64,000 bases of DNA, taken from contig NC_135251.1 of assembly GCF_964204865.1 (NCBI RefSeq), forward strand, positions 15,314,001-15,378,000, written 5' to 3'. Numbering within the stretch: position 1 is the first letter of the stretch; each line of letters starts with the position of its first letter. The DNA comes from Styela clava. Taxonomy: Eukaryota; Chordata; Ascidiacea; Stolidobranchia; Styelidae. The position numbers were made by a program, and so were the translations under genes. Below the pieces are notes generated by a model. The model saw only the letters and a list, made by a program, of their open reading frames with translations, did not search any database and had not been told where the DNA came from. Of this stretch, positions 37,047-48,184 are shown piece by piece.

Positions 37047-40000
37047 TCAAAATAAGTCTTTCAGTTCTAACCAATCTGATGACTTTCCAAGTGAATGTCT
37101 TTCGCACCAGTCTGGATCACGATTCAACTCTTGAGCTACTCCAGACAAAAAGTCAATAAACTTATGCATTTCTTCCTGAGATTCGGAAAACCCTCCGTTC
37201 CATGAAATGTGACGCATTTGCGTTATGTTAAACGATGCTACATCAAATGTAACTCCTCTGTACGTCACCAAGTACTGATCGCTGATATTTTTGTGTGGCA
37301 TTTTTGGATTACGATTGATTCGTCGTGAAGTTTTATCTTTCAACTCAGACGTAGAGGATATTAGACTAGAAGAATTTGAAGTGTTACGCATATTCAATAT
37401 TGAGGCATAAGCCGACTTCATTTCATGATCCGAATCAGATAAAGTATGATACCCATCGTCATTCGAGGTGGAAATAATATCTTCGTTCATCGATCCGACT
37501 AGTCTCTGAAATTCTTGTTCAGACATGGGAATGCCTACAAGACGGTTTTTTGGTCTATCCAATATAGGAGAGCGAATCATGCCAAAATTTCCCGGCTTTC
37601 TATTCAAATCGTAATCCTTTATAATATCAGATCCCGTTACATGAATGTCTCCGTCACACGATTGCACAGTTTTTCGATTAAAAACGAATCTGCTATTTTT
37701 GATTTTCTTTTCAGTGAGACGTTTATCATCGGTATATCTGGTTTCATTCACTGTCTGCTCAACTGCGCTCTCTGAACGCCTACGTCTTGATGAAGTTTCA
37801 GATCGGTCAGAGTCGATGGAAGGACATATTACGGGAACCGTACGAGGTTTCAGGTTTTGTTTTAAGGTTCTTTTCACCGGTGTAGATGTCGCAAAATTTT
37901 CCACCGGTTTTGTCTTCTCTTCGGAAATGTCAGTAATGCTACGACTTCCTTGCTCTAACAGACGATTTTTTACCGACGACAATTCCAGTTTTTCCAGAGT
38001 ACCATCTCTGTTGTTGAGATTAGTTGTGGCAGATTCTCCTACAATTTCATCACAAGGTACAGTCAATGGTTGACGTTTACAAATCGGATTCTCATTATCA
38101 ACGTTCTGCCGTTGAGACAGTTTTCTGTTGGTATCCGAGGCGCCTTGATCTTCTTTTTCAATGGATTTGCGCAACGCGGAATTGTCGGATTGTAGATGTT
38201 GAAGAGTCAATTCTTGTTGATGATAAGCCGATTTCAGACGTTGGAAGTTGGAATACATTCGGTTATATGTATTGTTTTTTCTAACAATCTCTTTTCTAAC
38301 ATTAGTCAGAGATTGCTTCATGTTCTCATTTTCCTTCATCAAATCATGTTTTTGTTGTTTTATTTCATCAAATTGCAATATAGGAACGTTACATTCAACT
38401 GATTTGTCTTGTTTCTGAGTATTTCCTAGTTTGAACTCATTTTTCATCTTAATGAGAAGAGATTCAATACTCTTCACGTCGACCCTCAAATCAGCGTGTT
38501 CTTTCTCCATTGATTGACAGATTTTAGTATTTTGCTCCAATGACACTTTCATTGATAAATGCGATTGAGACAACAAGTTATAGTTTTGTTTGCCATTGCA
38601 TTCAATCATTCTCATTTTATCAGTATTATTCTTAAACATCTCTTCAATTTCATCTTTCTCTCGTCGATGTGAATCTCTTGTCTGTTTTACTGCTTCGTGC
38701 GCTGCACTTAAATCTTCTTTCAACTTGTTGTTCTCGTAAATTAGTCGGATCATCCTGGCTTCACAAACTTCATCTTTGTTTTTTAGAAGATTTTCCCAGA
38801 CACATTTCTCACGTTCAAATGCTTCGGTACGTTCCCTCAGTTGTAGTTCGTGAGCAGTAGCGGCAAGTGAAGCTTCAACTTGCACACGATTGACAAAATT
38901 GAGCAAATTTTTAACTTTGTTCCACATGAAAGTTGAGCTTTCCGAAATATTTTGTAAAGGAAGTTTACATTCGAAAAGCTCACCAAGATTCTCATATCCA
39001 CGTTGAAAAAGCCTCAAATCAGTCTCTAGATTTTGCAAGGTCCTTACTCTACTCTCTTGGTCTTCCATTCTTCTCAAAACGCCCTCTTTCAGAGAGATCT
39101 CCTCTTGCCACTTTTTCTTGTATTCATCCACTTTATCTAAAGCTGACGATAAAGCACGTGATGAGATACGAAGATCTTCGGTTTGTTGCCTCAAGGTGGA
39201 TGAACATGAATGCAACCGATTGCGCATTTTATCTGCATGCGCTCGTGTGACGTTAAGCGCCATCAAAGCATCTTCCATCTGGCTTCGACACAAGTTTGAG
39301 TTGGAACGATCATTATATTCCTAAATATAACAAATATATTTTTATCATTCTGCCCTCAGCAGATTTCTCTATACATATATTATATATTCTCCTCCTCAAA
39401 CTTACCATTACAGTCTTAGCCGGATATTCACCAGTGTTGTTTTTGGTCTCCAGAGTATCAAATTTTTGCCGGACTTTCAGTCGCTAAAATAAACACAATG
39501 AATGTTAATAATTTGATACCATTGGGCTACTATTTTCATACATATCGCAGTCGTAGTGAATCAATATAAAATATTTACCTTGTCTTCGCAAGCGTCTGAC
39601 ATGAATTCGATTTCGGATTTTATTTCACATCCAGTACTTGCATCTCCACCATCTTGTTCCACATGACTATTTAGTGTATTGTTGACGGCCGGTGGAAACG
39701 AATTCTCTTTTTCAATTGGTCGGCTATTCCAGGTTATCTTTCTATAGGCGTCTGAAATGTGCAATTGTGAAGTTATTTGGAAATGCTTTGCTCTGTTACA
39801 AAGGTTCCAAGTATATTATTTTGAAAAAACTGGCAAAATTTTATGTCAGGATGTTGCATACGAGTCCGACATTATCAATAACAAAATTCGGGAAAGGAAT
39901 TTACCAAATACATCTAATAGTATTCACTCCTCTCATTGAAAGTATATACTATGATCAATTTTGTTTCTCCAATCCCCTATTTTTGTCAATATTTGTAAAA

Positions 40001-40367
40001 ACACAACTGAAGATTTTTCAAAGAGTCCAAAATTAGGTATGAACAGAATGTTAATTATCAACGCAACATCAAACTACTGTAATTGTTTAACAAAAATTAA
40101 AACTGCAGACCAAGTCATCAATTTTGTGTCTAACATGTATTGCTATATTTGGATGAAAAACCGCACATTAGCGCATAGGATATTTATATAAATATGAACT
40201 AGTGTGTACATACCATCGCATTTACATGCCGATTCATTTGTACTTTCCCGGAGATGCATGACCACGCGAGGACTGAGTTCATCCTTATCATTAATAGATA
40301 AAGGAATTTTAAACTCCTCATCAGTATCTGACATATTTGAGAACCTTTCAACAGTTTCCTCATTCAT
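37047..40367 (-). CDS. Coiled-coil protein, tandem paralog B
   Basis: Four coding exons, 40367-40214, 39751-39579, 39483-39406 and 39320-37047, GT-AG with phases 1, 0 and 0, give 892 residues. It is the close duplicate of the gene at 13833-17018: most of the large exon aligns without gaps and differs by scattered substitutions. It keeps the long coiled coil, the VGIPMSEQEFQRLVGS block and the C-terminal module (about 817-892: YRGVTFDV, FNITQMRHISWN, SLGKSSDWLELK). Exon 1 retains EEFKIPLSIND, which is partly deleted in A and aligns with DWFEIPLSSDDED in the third paralog. The intact frame after duplication suggests it is functional. Family unknown; probably an intracellular scaffold. Confidence 0.88.
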
Positions 40368-41353
40368 ATTTACAGATTTGTCTGCAAGTTTTTCGACGTG
40401 TAATCCAACGGGTAGGTTTTATTCAAACAATTGAAGCTTAAAATGAACCCTGAAACGTGAATGTTCGATTTTAATTAATACCAAACGCAGATGAAAATAC
40501 ATAAAAAAAACAAGATGTGCCAATTGTGTCCAAAAGTTATTTTGGACCTAATACATAAAACTATTGGTACAAGCATTGCGTTCAATCTTACTGCAGCAGT
40601 CCTATTACAAAATATCAGATTTTTTCATTTCCAGACATAGATTAAATTTTTGTGGATGGATTTTATGTATGTTTCCATTATAATTTGCGATTATATATTT
40701 AATAATCTCTCGTCTTCGATCGAGTTCATCAATGTATATTTTCATATTTCTGAATTGTTGTCAGTGGTTCAATGTTGCGGTACAAAACCACCTCTATATG
40801 CCAATTAATCGAGTTATTTATATTTTACATGAGCTTAACGTCATATATATGTAATTACATTCACTTTACCTGTTGGTGGATATTGGAAGTAAGTTACTCT
40901 TTTTAACGATTTCTCACAATTTGAAGTGCAGTTTAGCGAACAGCGAAAGTCAAATTTATAACTGAGATCTGATCATCTGTTACCAGGGAAACTCTTAACA
41001 ATGGAAATATTATTTAGTCCAATCAGAACGTTACATTCGTAACTATGCCGAGAAGTTGCTTTATTACATGTTGCCAGATAATTCAATTTGGTTCTTAATA
41101 ACAGAGGAAGAAATATAAAAAAAGCTACATTCAAAAGAAAAAAGCTTGTTCAGTGCTTAGAGTAAGAATAATCAGAGTTAATGTTTTCGCACGGTTGACT
41201 AATTTTATTTCATTAACATAACTAGTCTTCTTAGTTTATTCATATTATATGCTTTGGTCTGGCATACTCTTATCGAATTTTTTAGCCATAGTTACGTTTC
41301 TGACGTCACAGTGGCACTGTTTCTTGGGTTGAATTTTAAAATCAAATGATAAT

Positions 41354-41851
41354 GGACCTTTCCCCGAGCATCGACTTCCTTGTTTACTTCGTGACAATGG
41401 CCAATCAGTAGGGTGCAAAAAGTGACGTAACCTTGCCCCCTTTTCGCATCCGCTCAGACACTTTTCTCACTCAGACAGATTTCAAAGCGTGGTTGTAAAC
41501 ATTACCTCGTTTTCGCGTTTTTGAACTTTATTCGTTAGTTTTCAGTTGTGTTTCGGAAACTTGAATAAAATTCAGATATTTCAATGATCACTCTGTCTTC
41601 CTAGGAGTTTTGATCTAATTGCAGTAATATAAATTACTGTAGAAATATCTGTGATAGACTAGCCTGAAATTCTTTACCGGTACTTTCAAAAAACAGATTG
41701 TTGTATGCGATGAATCATAATGATGGTTTGAAACACATAACCCATTTTACAGGCGCCAACTCGCAAAAGCATTCTTAAAATAGCCCCGAAAATTTTGCAA
41801 TGGTAAAGTATAGAAAGAATTTTCCGCAGGTCAAAGGTCGGGGAATGGTCC
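41354..41851. mobile_element. 498-bp MITE with GGACCTTTCCC termini and AT duplication, copy 2
   Basis: Begins GGACCTTTCCCCGAGC and ends GGGGAATGGTCC, flanked by AT at 41352-41353 and 41852-41853. The paralogous site at 18019-18020 reads GATAATAGTTTC without the element, so the target AT was duplicated on insertion. Reverse-oriented relative to the copy at 24239-24736. Confidence 0.93.
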
Positions 41852-42060
41852 ATAGTTTCAGCACTTCTTAAAATAAGAGAAGAATGTCCATGATATGTAC
41901 GTGAAGGTCGCGTGTGGGTACATGTACAAGTGTGCTGAAGGCTAACTGAGTATCGAGTTTGCAGAAAAGATGGACGAACAAGCGCGACGCTATTAAGTGT
42001 TCCCGTGAAAAAACTTCAGTAAAATATGGGGTCTTACAAGAATCAGAGTGAATTAATAAC

Positions 42061-42879
42061 GTCGTCAGTCATAGGTAAACACTGAAATTTAAATGGATTA
42101 GTCTTTTAGTTGTAGAGTAAAGCTATTTTCACAACAACATCAAGAATTCAGGAACACGATTTATGGACCCACTTCGTTTTTAATAATTTTACTGTGTTAT
42201 AATTTTTATAATTTTTCGTAATTTTGCCAAAACATTTATCGATTGCAGAATATACATATTTTCTATAAAATAATCCCACCCGTTTACTAATGTCATTTTT
42301 TCGAAAATCAACTCTCAAAATATGCAGGAAACAACAATAATACTACAAATAATTCCTGGTTTTTATTATCTCCGTTTATAAATTCTTGGTATATACTGAC
42401 AATTACTTACTAAATTGTAAAATACTTTGATTATACCCTCAAATATATATTTTGCTTAAATGTATATAACAGAATTTCATGCATAGTGTGATATATATTA
42501 ATTAAAAAGAGTTTAAATTTGCATGCAGGCTGCAACTTAAGCTGATAATCTTTTGAAATGCAGTTCGAAGCGAGGGGCGTAACCAGAAATTTTCAACCTG
42601 TTGTTCGGAAATTTAGAATTGTTATGTCCTACCGGAGGCTGGAAAACGTTTCCAGGAGTCTTGAGGGTCTAAAAAACGTTTCAAGCTTCGAAAAAATCCT
42701 CATATATGGCACAGGAAAGAAAGTACCAATTTTGGCGACAATGACAATGCCTCCAAAGTAAGTAAGTAACAATGTAATTTAGTGCTTGATTTATGAAGTA
42801 AAATGTGAATAGCTGATACACTGTTAAACAAAGCAATCCATGTTGATTACAACAAGTATTTGACAAAAAGGTATTAGGT
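42061..42879. other. Intergenic region, no gene recognised
   Basis: AT-rich. A GAGGGGCGTAACCAGAAATT motif near 42571 resembles a transposon end but has no partner. ORFs here have no protein-like features. Confidence 0.4.
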
Positions 42880-43038
42880 CAGTGGTGGGATTCAAATTTT
42901 CTGTCAGCCGGTTCCATCACATATTTTTCAACCGGTTCTGTTACAAAAAGTCATGTTTTTTCAGTAATGCTAACCGGTTCGCTGATCTCATAAAATTTCG
43001 TGAGACGGTTCTATAGAACCGGCTGAATCCCACCACTG
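42880..43038. mobile_element. hAT MITE with CAGTGGTGGGATTC ends, copy 2
   Basis: Begins CAGTGGTGGGATTCAA and ends GAATCCCACCACTG; flanking octamers TATTAGGT (42872-42879) and TTTTAGGT (43039-43046) agree at 7 of 8. Inverse-oriented homolog of 26389-26554. Confidence 0.92.
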
Positions 43039-43467
43039 TTTTAGGTTAATATGGAAGCAAAACGTTCAGTATAAGCTAAGAAATACTTCTATTTCATTAT
43101 AGCAGTCGTGATGTTCGTTCTCGTCTTCAAAGATTACGTCAACTTGTTGAAGGTTTTCAATCTTTTTTTCAAAAATGTATAGCAGAACAGTTGCTTTTCT
43201 CAAGTAGAGTCATTGCGTTTGCTTCGATCAATGAATTTCTTATGTTTAATATATCTTCAGCGCTCATTATTGGTTTAGTAGTAAAAATTGAGTTGGTGAC
43301 TTTACCTAGAAAATAACATTGCGACGTTGTAGCTTAATAATCATCGGTTTTTAGTTGGAACTATTATCAATTCATTATTCATGTATGGTGAAACGCAATA
43401 TAAATCGAAAATTTAAGAATAAAAATATGGAAATAGATTGCACAAATAGGTAAAAACCGTGTATTTT

Positions 43468-45528
43468 TTACAATGTGTATTTTGAGTGTATTTTGAGAGT
43501 ATCGATGCTACCATTACCTTCACGGGAATTGCAGAGTGAAACAATTAAATACGTCATATAATCCGTCATAAACACGGTTTCTTCCTTTAGTTCTCCTCTT
43601 GCTACAGCTGATAGAACAAAAGACATAAGTGAATAAAATGTTACAATTTTATTTCATGACATTACTATATATTACTTTTATGCTTTTTTAATAATATTTG
43701 CCCAATTCTAAGAATACAATATCATATGTCTTCAATGGCACTACTTTACAAATATATATAGCTGAAACAACTACATTGCACTATCGCTTAAAAAATATAA
43801 AAATTTTCTGAAGTGCCCGAGGGATCTCGAATTGTCCTAATTTTAAGGTGTTAGTTGACATCATCAAATATGATACGCAATGCTTTTTAAAAATATCGTT
43901 GTTGGTTATATTGTACCTGTCGTAACCTGTATTTGCATCATATATATATAATTTAAATGCTCAGGATGCAACTTGTATATTGATGAGTATATATTTGATT
44001 AAAACGTGATTTGAAGTTTTATAAATTATACTGTATTGCGTAACTTCATTTTATATGTTGTTGAATTTCAGATAATCGTGTTTACTTACCTTCTGCTATG
44101 GCATTCATGTCGTACTCGGATGAGCCAAGCATCGATGAGACGTAGGCTGGCCCACCTACAATGAAATTCGGAAGTGTTAAAGTTTTTTAAGCTAGAATTC
44201 ATTTAGGCTGAGACTCCCTCTCATCATTTTGTTGATTGCCCCTTTCTTGTGATAGCTCAAGATATATTACTCCATTCATTTTTTTTTCAAACAGGGGGCA
44301 ATTAGGAAAATAAAGTTTTTCCAAATTTCCAGCCTGAAAATCAAGCAATTTATTTTGTTTTTTTGCAAATACTGCACTATAAAATGTTCGATAACGGTTT
44401 TATAGATAAAATAAATTGCCACAATTTATTTGTAATCTTTATCCTTCTGATTTTAAAATTAATACTTGTTGCACGAGGTCTTCCACAGTATCCATATATA
44501 ATTTTCTCATAACTTGAAGAGATCGCAGAATAACTGTTGGTCTGGATGGAGGTCATCGCATCCTTGTAAGTTTTATATAAATCTTTCTATCTTACGCCAT
44601 GCGCGTTTATTTATAATTTTCATTCAGAACCTAAAAGGTTTAAAACCTTACCGACATTAATATAAACATTCCTTCTGGATAGTTTTACGTTGTGGACTGC
44701 AAACTTCTTTGACATTTGTCTGAAAAAGCCAATATATATATTATATATGCACGAAACCATGTTTGTTTTGTGTTTTCGAATCAAAAGTTAAGGTATAGAT
44801 TATACTGCGCTTGCATATAACACTAAACCGCAAATTGCCATGTTATTAAAAGCAAAATGTTTTGTTCTCAGGCTGATAAGTAACGATGAAATTTATTTTT
44901 ACCTATAATTATGTCAGCTTCATTACAAACTGCAAGTCCCAAAATAAAAACAAAATTATAGCTGATTTGTGATTACTCACCCCGATGCGTAATAATTGTA
45001 AAGGTTCGTTCTCACTCCGTATGGTATCTTTGTTATATTTTCTGCTATTTGGCAACCGACTATGTTTGAAAATATTTCATCCGGTGTATGAAGAGTTTGA
45101 AACCAGATATTCTGCGGCAACTTATATAAAAAGATATTATATATATACGTAAAAAGTTAATGAATTCTGAAGAACTATCGAGCATAACTATTTCACGAAC
45201 GTGACTATTTCGCAGGATTTTCTTTCAACCATGCCAAGTCGATTTTTTAATTTCCGATTTTATTCATGGGTCCTTCATAGGTTACGAGTCTGAGTAACGA
45301 TCAATGATTACTCTATGTAACCAAGTAAACCGGAGGTTATGTGAACCGTCATGAAATGATTGGAATCAAATCATAGTTAAAATCATATTCGATCAAATTG
45401 ATTATCCCTATTATAATATGATACCAGTATATCAAATTAAGTTACAGAGTACCTTTGTAAAGTCAATATCGTAAGTTGGAGGTATGGTCCCACAGCCTTG
45501 TTCACTCGAAGTTGAAACGATCGTATAT
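43468..45528 (-). CDS. Lipocalin (apolipoprotein D-like), 5' end unresolved
   Basis: Five exons chain in phase on the minus strand: 45528-45453, 45120-44981, 44719-44652, 44155-44090 and 43607-43468 (stop TAA at 43470-43468), about 163 residues so far. Lipocalins are secreted beta-barrel carriers of small hydrophobic ligands. The first exon has EQGCGTIPPTYDIDF and then LPQNIWFQTLHTPDE, matching the Cys, PP and Gly-x-Trp region of ApoD-type proteins (Asn replaces Gly of GxW). IVGCQIAENIT follows the usual position of the next Cys. The last exon has TDYMTYLIVSLC, the lipocalin TDYxxY motif. Upstream of 45528 an in-frame hydrophobic run (KVFVAALLTCF) could be the signal peptide, but no ATG is in frame there, so a further 5' exon is expected. 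A GTAATG donor-like site at the end of the REG codons leaves the exact C-terminus open. Confidence 0.75.
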
Positions 45529-45600
45529 CTGAAGCAAGTTAATAAAGCAGCAACGAAAACCTTAGCCAGAAAAATGATTTGCGTATACAAGTTTGAAATA

Positions 45601-46980
45601 GCACTGTTTATTAGCTAAACAAAAAGGCACACTTAAAAAAATTTCACACGAAGAAAACTATTCTGCTGCTGTTTCGTTTCCAATATAGGATTGCAAACGA
45701 GGCCTCAAAGAAGTTTCTGCAACACGTGGCTCTGCAGCAGCGTGTAGCAGATTTCGCTTTAATTAAAGCTAGTGATGAGCATGTTTTTTTGCATAAAACT
45801 GGTTGAAAATACGGACAACAGTTTAACTGCTCGATTACTTAGCGATGGGCATTCGTTAAAAAGAGATATCCAAAATTGTGACAGTGATTGGTTTTGAAAT
45901 CTGGACTGTAAAGTAGAATCACAATTTTAATCAAGCTTTTTTATTTTCATCGGGTTTATCATATTAATCCCTCTGCAGTTGATCGACGCCTCAAACGAAA
46001 TACATTACAATGACAAATTCGTCCGTCGGTAACTTGGCACCAGGCTCAAAATCCTACTGCCCCTACTCAAAATACTGGGAAAGAGCTCTGCGGCCCATGC
46101 TTTTTTGCGCGTCTCGTGACCACCTGCAAGTTCATATCTTACTGGAATATTATACTTTTCTTGACTGTTTTCTGGTTTAAACGAAGAAAAATGCATAACG
46201 TTTTATATGAATAGTCATATTAATCAGGAAAAGCACGCAGACTAAAAAAAGCACGCGTGCCGATTTTTAGGTTTCTGAATCTTGCGAGATTTGTTGAAGC
46301 GCATTCTCGATGAATCGGAGTTCGAAAAGTGTGATTACTCGGCGCCAAGATGTCGCGATAGACGTCGCCAAGATGTCACGATCACGAAAGACGTAGCAAT
46401 ATGACGTCGGAAGAGAAAGTGCGTAATAAACCAACGCAACCTCGTCTTCGGTAAAGCGATTGAGACGGCATAAAAACAACAAAATAACGAAATTTACTCG
46501 CGGACGGGCGGTTGGGAACCACTGACTTAGACTGAGTTAACGGAGCGACGTGTGTCTCCAGTTTTTCAGCTTGGTATGAAGCCGGACGAAATTATACTCA
46601 GATGATCGATTATTTTTCATCTTTATAAACACGATTGATTTTACCTTGATGTGGGCGTTTAATTTAAATATAAAGCATGCAATGCAAAAACGATCTATTG
46701 ATTTAATGTTTACATGATGCACACTTTATACTAGTGTAGAAAATAAATTGAGAATAAATTACATCAGGTGGCATTCGAAAAACAGTCACGCTCTTATTAT
46801 TGATTGCAACAACAACAACCGAGTGAGAGTAGACTGGTTTGCCATTTTGGCAATATCAGTATTTAGTTGAAAATTTAGAAAGCATATATTAACGTGGCCA
46901 GAATGAAAAATGTTTTACGCAACCAATTTTAGAATTTCCTATTCAAATGAACTAGAAGTTTGATAAATGTCGTTATCAAT
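45601..46980. other. Region upstream of the lipocalin exons; transposon remnants
   Basis: No convincing first exon of the lipocalin was found. A hAT-like right terminus GCGGTTGGGAACCACTG ends at about 46524 without an identified left end. The rest shows only unsupported ORFs. Confidence 0.4.
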
Positions 46981-46990
46981 ATAGGTTACG

Positions 46991-47540
46991 CCAGCGGTTC
47001 CCAAACTTTTTCTTCGTGCGGCGCCGAATTATCGGTACTCCCGTAGTATGTATATCAGGTGAGGGTTGAGCCATAATTTTATTTCGAATTTTTTTTAATT
47101 CAGTTCTATTGCGAGTTCGGGGACTGTCTGTGTAGGCCAGGCGAATATACCCCCTGTCCACAGGCTTCAGTTCTTTAACACAACTTGATCTAGGATAGTC
47201 GAACAAAATTAGTTACCTCCATATTGGCATACATACTTCTGGAGCGCCAAATTATCAGGGAGAAAACTCACGGCGCATTTACACGAAAAAAAATTTGCTG
47301 CCTTTAAATAAAACTTCATTTTGTGATCATTGTGAACATGTATGCCTAAGGAATATTGACAAAAGTTCAACTCTTCTTTCTCATCTATGTCTGAATTTCC
47401 TCTGAAATACTAAAAAAATCACTCATATTCTCTACGCTCGGTTCAGAAGATAAATAAACTGCAGCTTACGAAATTGCAGCAAGTTGCGTCTGGATCTATT
47501 TTTTATTGTTAAGTAATAATAGAGGCAAACCTACGTAACA
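46991..47540. mobile_element. hAT-like remnant containing a nested foldback element
   Basis: Starts with a hAT-like end CAGCGGTTCCCAAACTTTTT at about 46991 and includes sequence (about 47270-47540) related in inverse orientation to the right half of the element in the kinase-KEN intron. The right boundary is uncertain. It is split by the foldback element at 47034-47248. Confidence 0.55.
47034..47248. mobile_element. Short foldback element, copy 3 (8-bp TSD)
   Basis: Left end GGTACTCCCGTAGTATGTAT, right end CATACTTCTGGAGCGCC (inverse GGCGCTCCAGAAGTATG). Flanking octamers GAATTATC (47026-47033) and AAATTATC (47249-47256) agree at 7 of 8. Interior GGTGAGGGTTGAGCCATAAT matches the other copies. 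Confidence 0.82.
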
Positions 47541-47672
47541 GAAAGTAAACGACATGGAAAGGGAAAATAAATTTATTGATTCATATACATAGCACCTAAA
47601 AAAGGATCAAACAAACTATCAAACAAAATACCTTTTCATAGGTCTACTCTAAATTTCCTTCAATTGAGTAAA

Positions 47673-47888
47673 TTAGTGACAAGTCTTTCTAAAGCCAGCC
47701 GAATTGAAACTCCCGTATATCGTTATTGGCAGTTCTATTACTGAAATAGACTCGTACGCGACTGTTAGTTTCCACTCTTCCATCAGCGATCTGTCTGTTC
47801 TCAAGATAGGACCTTTCACATGTACTGTAAATTTTTCGTAATTGAATTGATAATTGAAATTATTGCTTGTCAACGTCCAAGCTACCGT
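47673..47888 (-). CDS. Possible orphan terminal exon
   Basis: After an AAG acceptor-like site at 47889 the minus strand encodes about 70 residues of protein-like sequence (WTLTSNNFNYQ, then EEWKLTVAYESISVIELP) ending in TAA at 47673. It lies just downstream of paralog C, in the same strand. No partner exon was found; it could be a fragment of a secreted protein gene or chance. Confidence 0.25.
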   Translation of the reverse strand, partial: TVAWTLTSNNFNYQFNYEKFTVHVKGPILRTDRSLMEEWKLTVAYESISVIELPITIYGSFNSAGFRKTCH

Positions 47889-48184
47889 CTTGTATATTTC
47901 TTGTGAATATAAAAGATATTCATGTAATAAATAATACTGTAAATAGGTAAGTGCAAGTTGGCTTTCGTACATCTATTAATTGCTCGCTGCGGCAAAACAC
48001 ATCAAGATGATGAATGGTTACGAATAAAAAAATCAATGAAAATTGGTACGCTATGTTTTGATGTACCGGTACGTTGTACGCATAATACATAACTCGGAAA
48101 TATAGATAAACTGAAGCATTGCAATTGATCAAGAAACACGCGCTCCGATCAGGCGAAGTAATCACATGGTGAAGTGGAACGTTA

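Larger units (their letters stand above)
36900..42060. repeat. Segmental duplication unit B
   Basis: Paralog B with introns, 3' flank and about 1.7 kb of 5' flank, collinear with 13700-23835. It lacks the 5.57-kb hAT of unit A and carries instead a 498-bp MITE at 41354-41851. Same orientation as unit A; the kinase-KEN gene lies between the units. Confidence 0.85.

Noticed and set aside
46005-46196. Minus-strand ORF with a CCA|GTAAGA donor-like site, tested as a first exon of the lipocalin
   Set aside because: The phase at that donor does not fit the 45528 exon, which needs two leftover bases, and there is no signal peptide.
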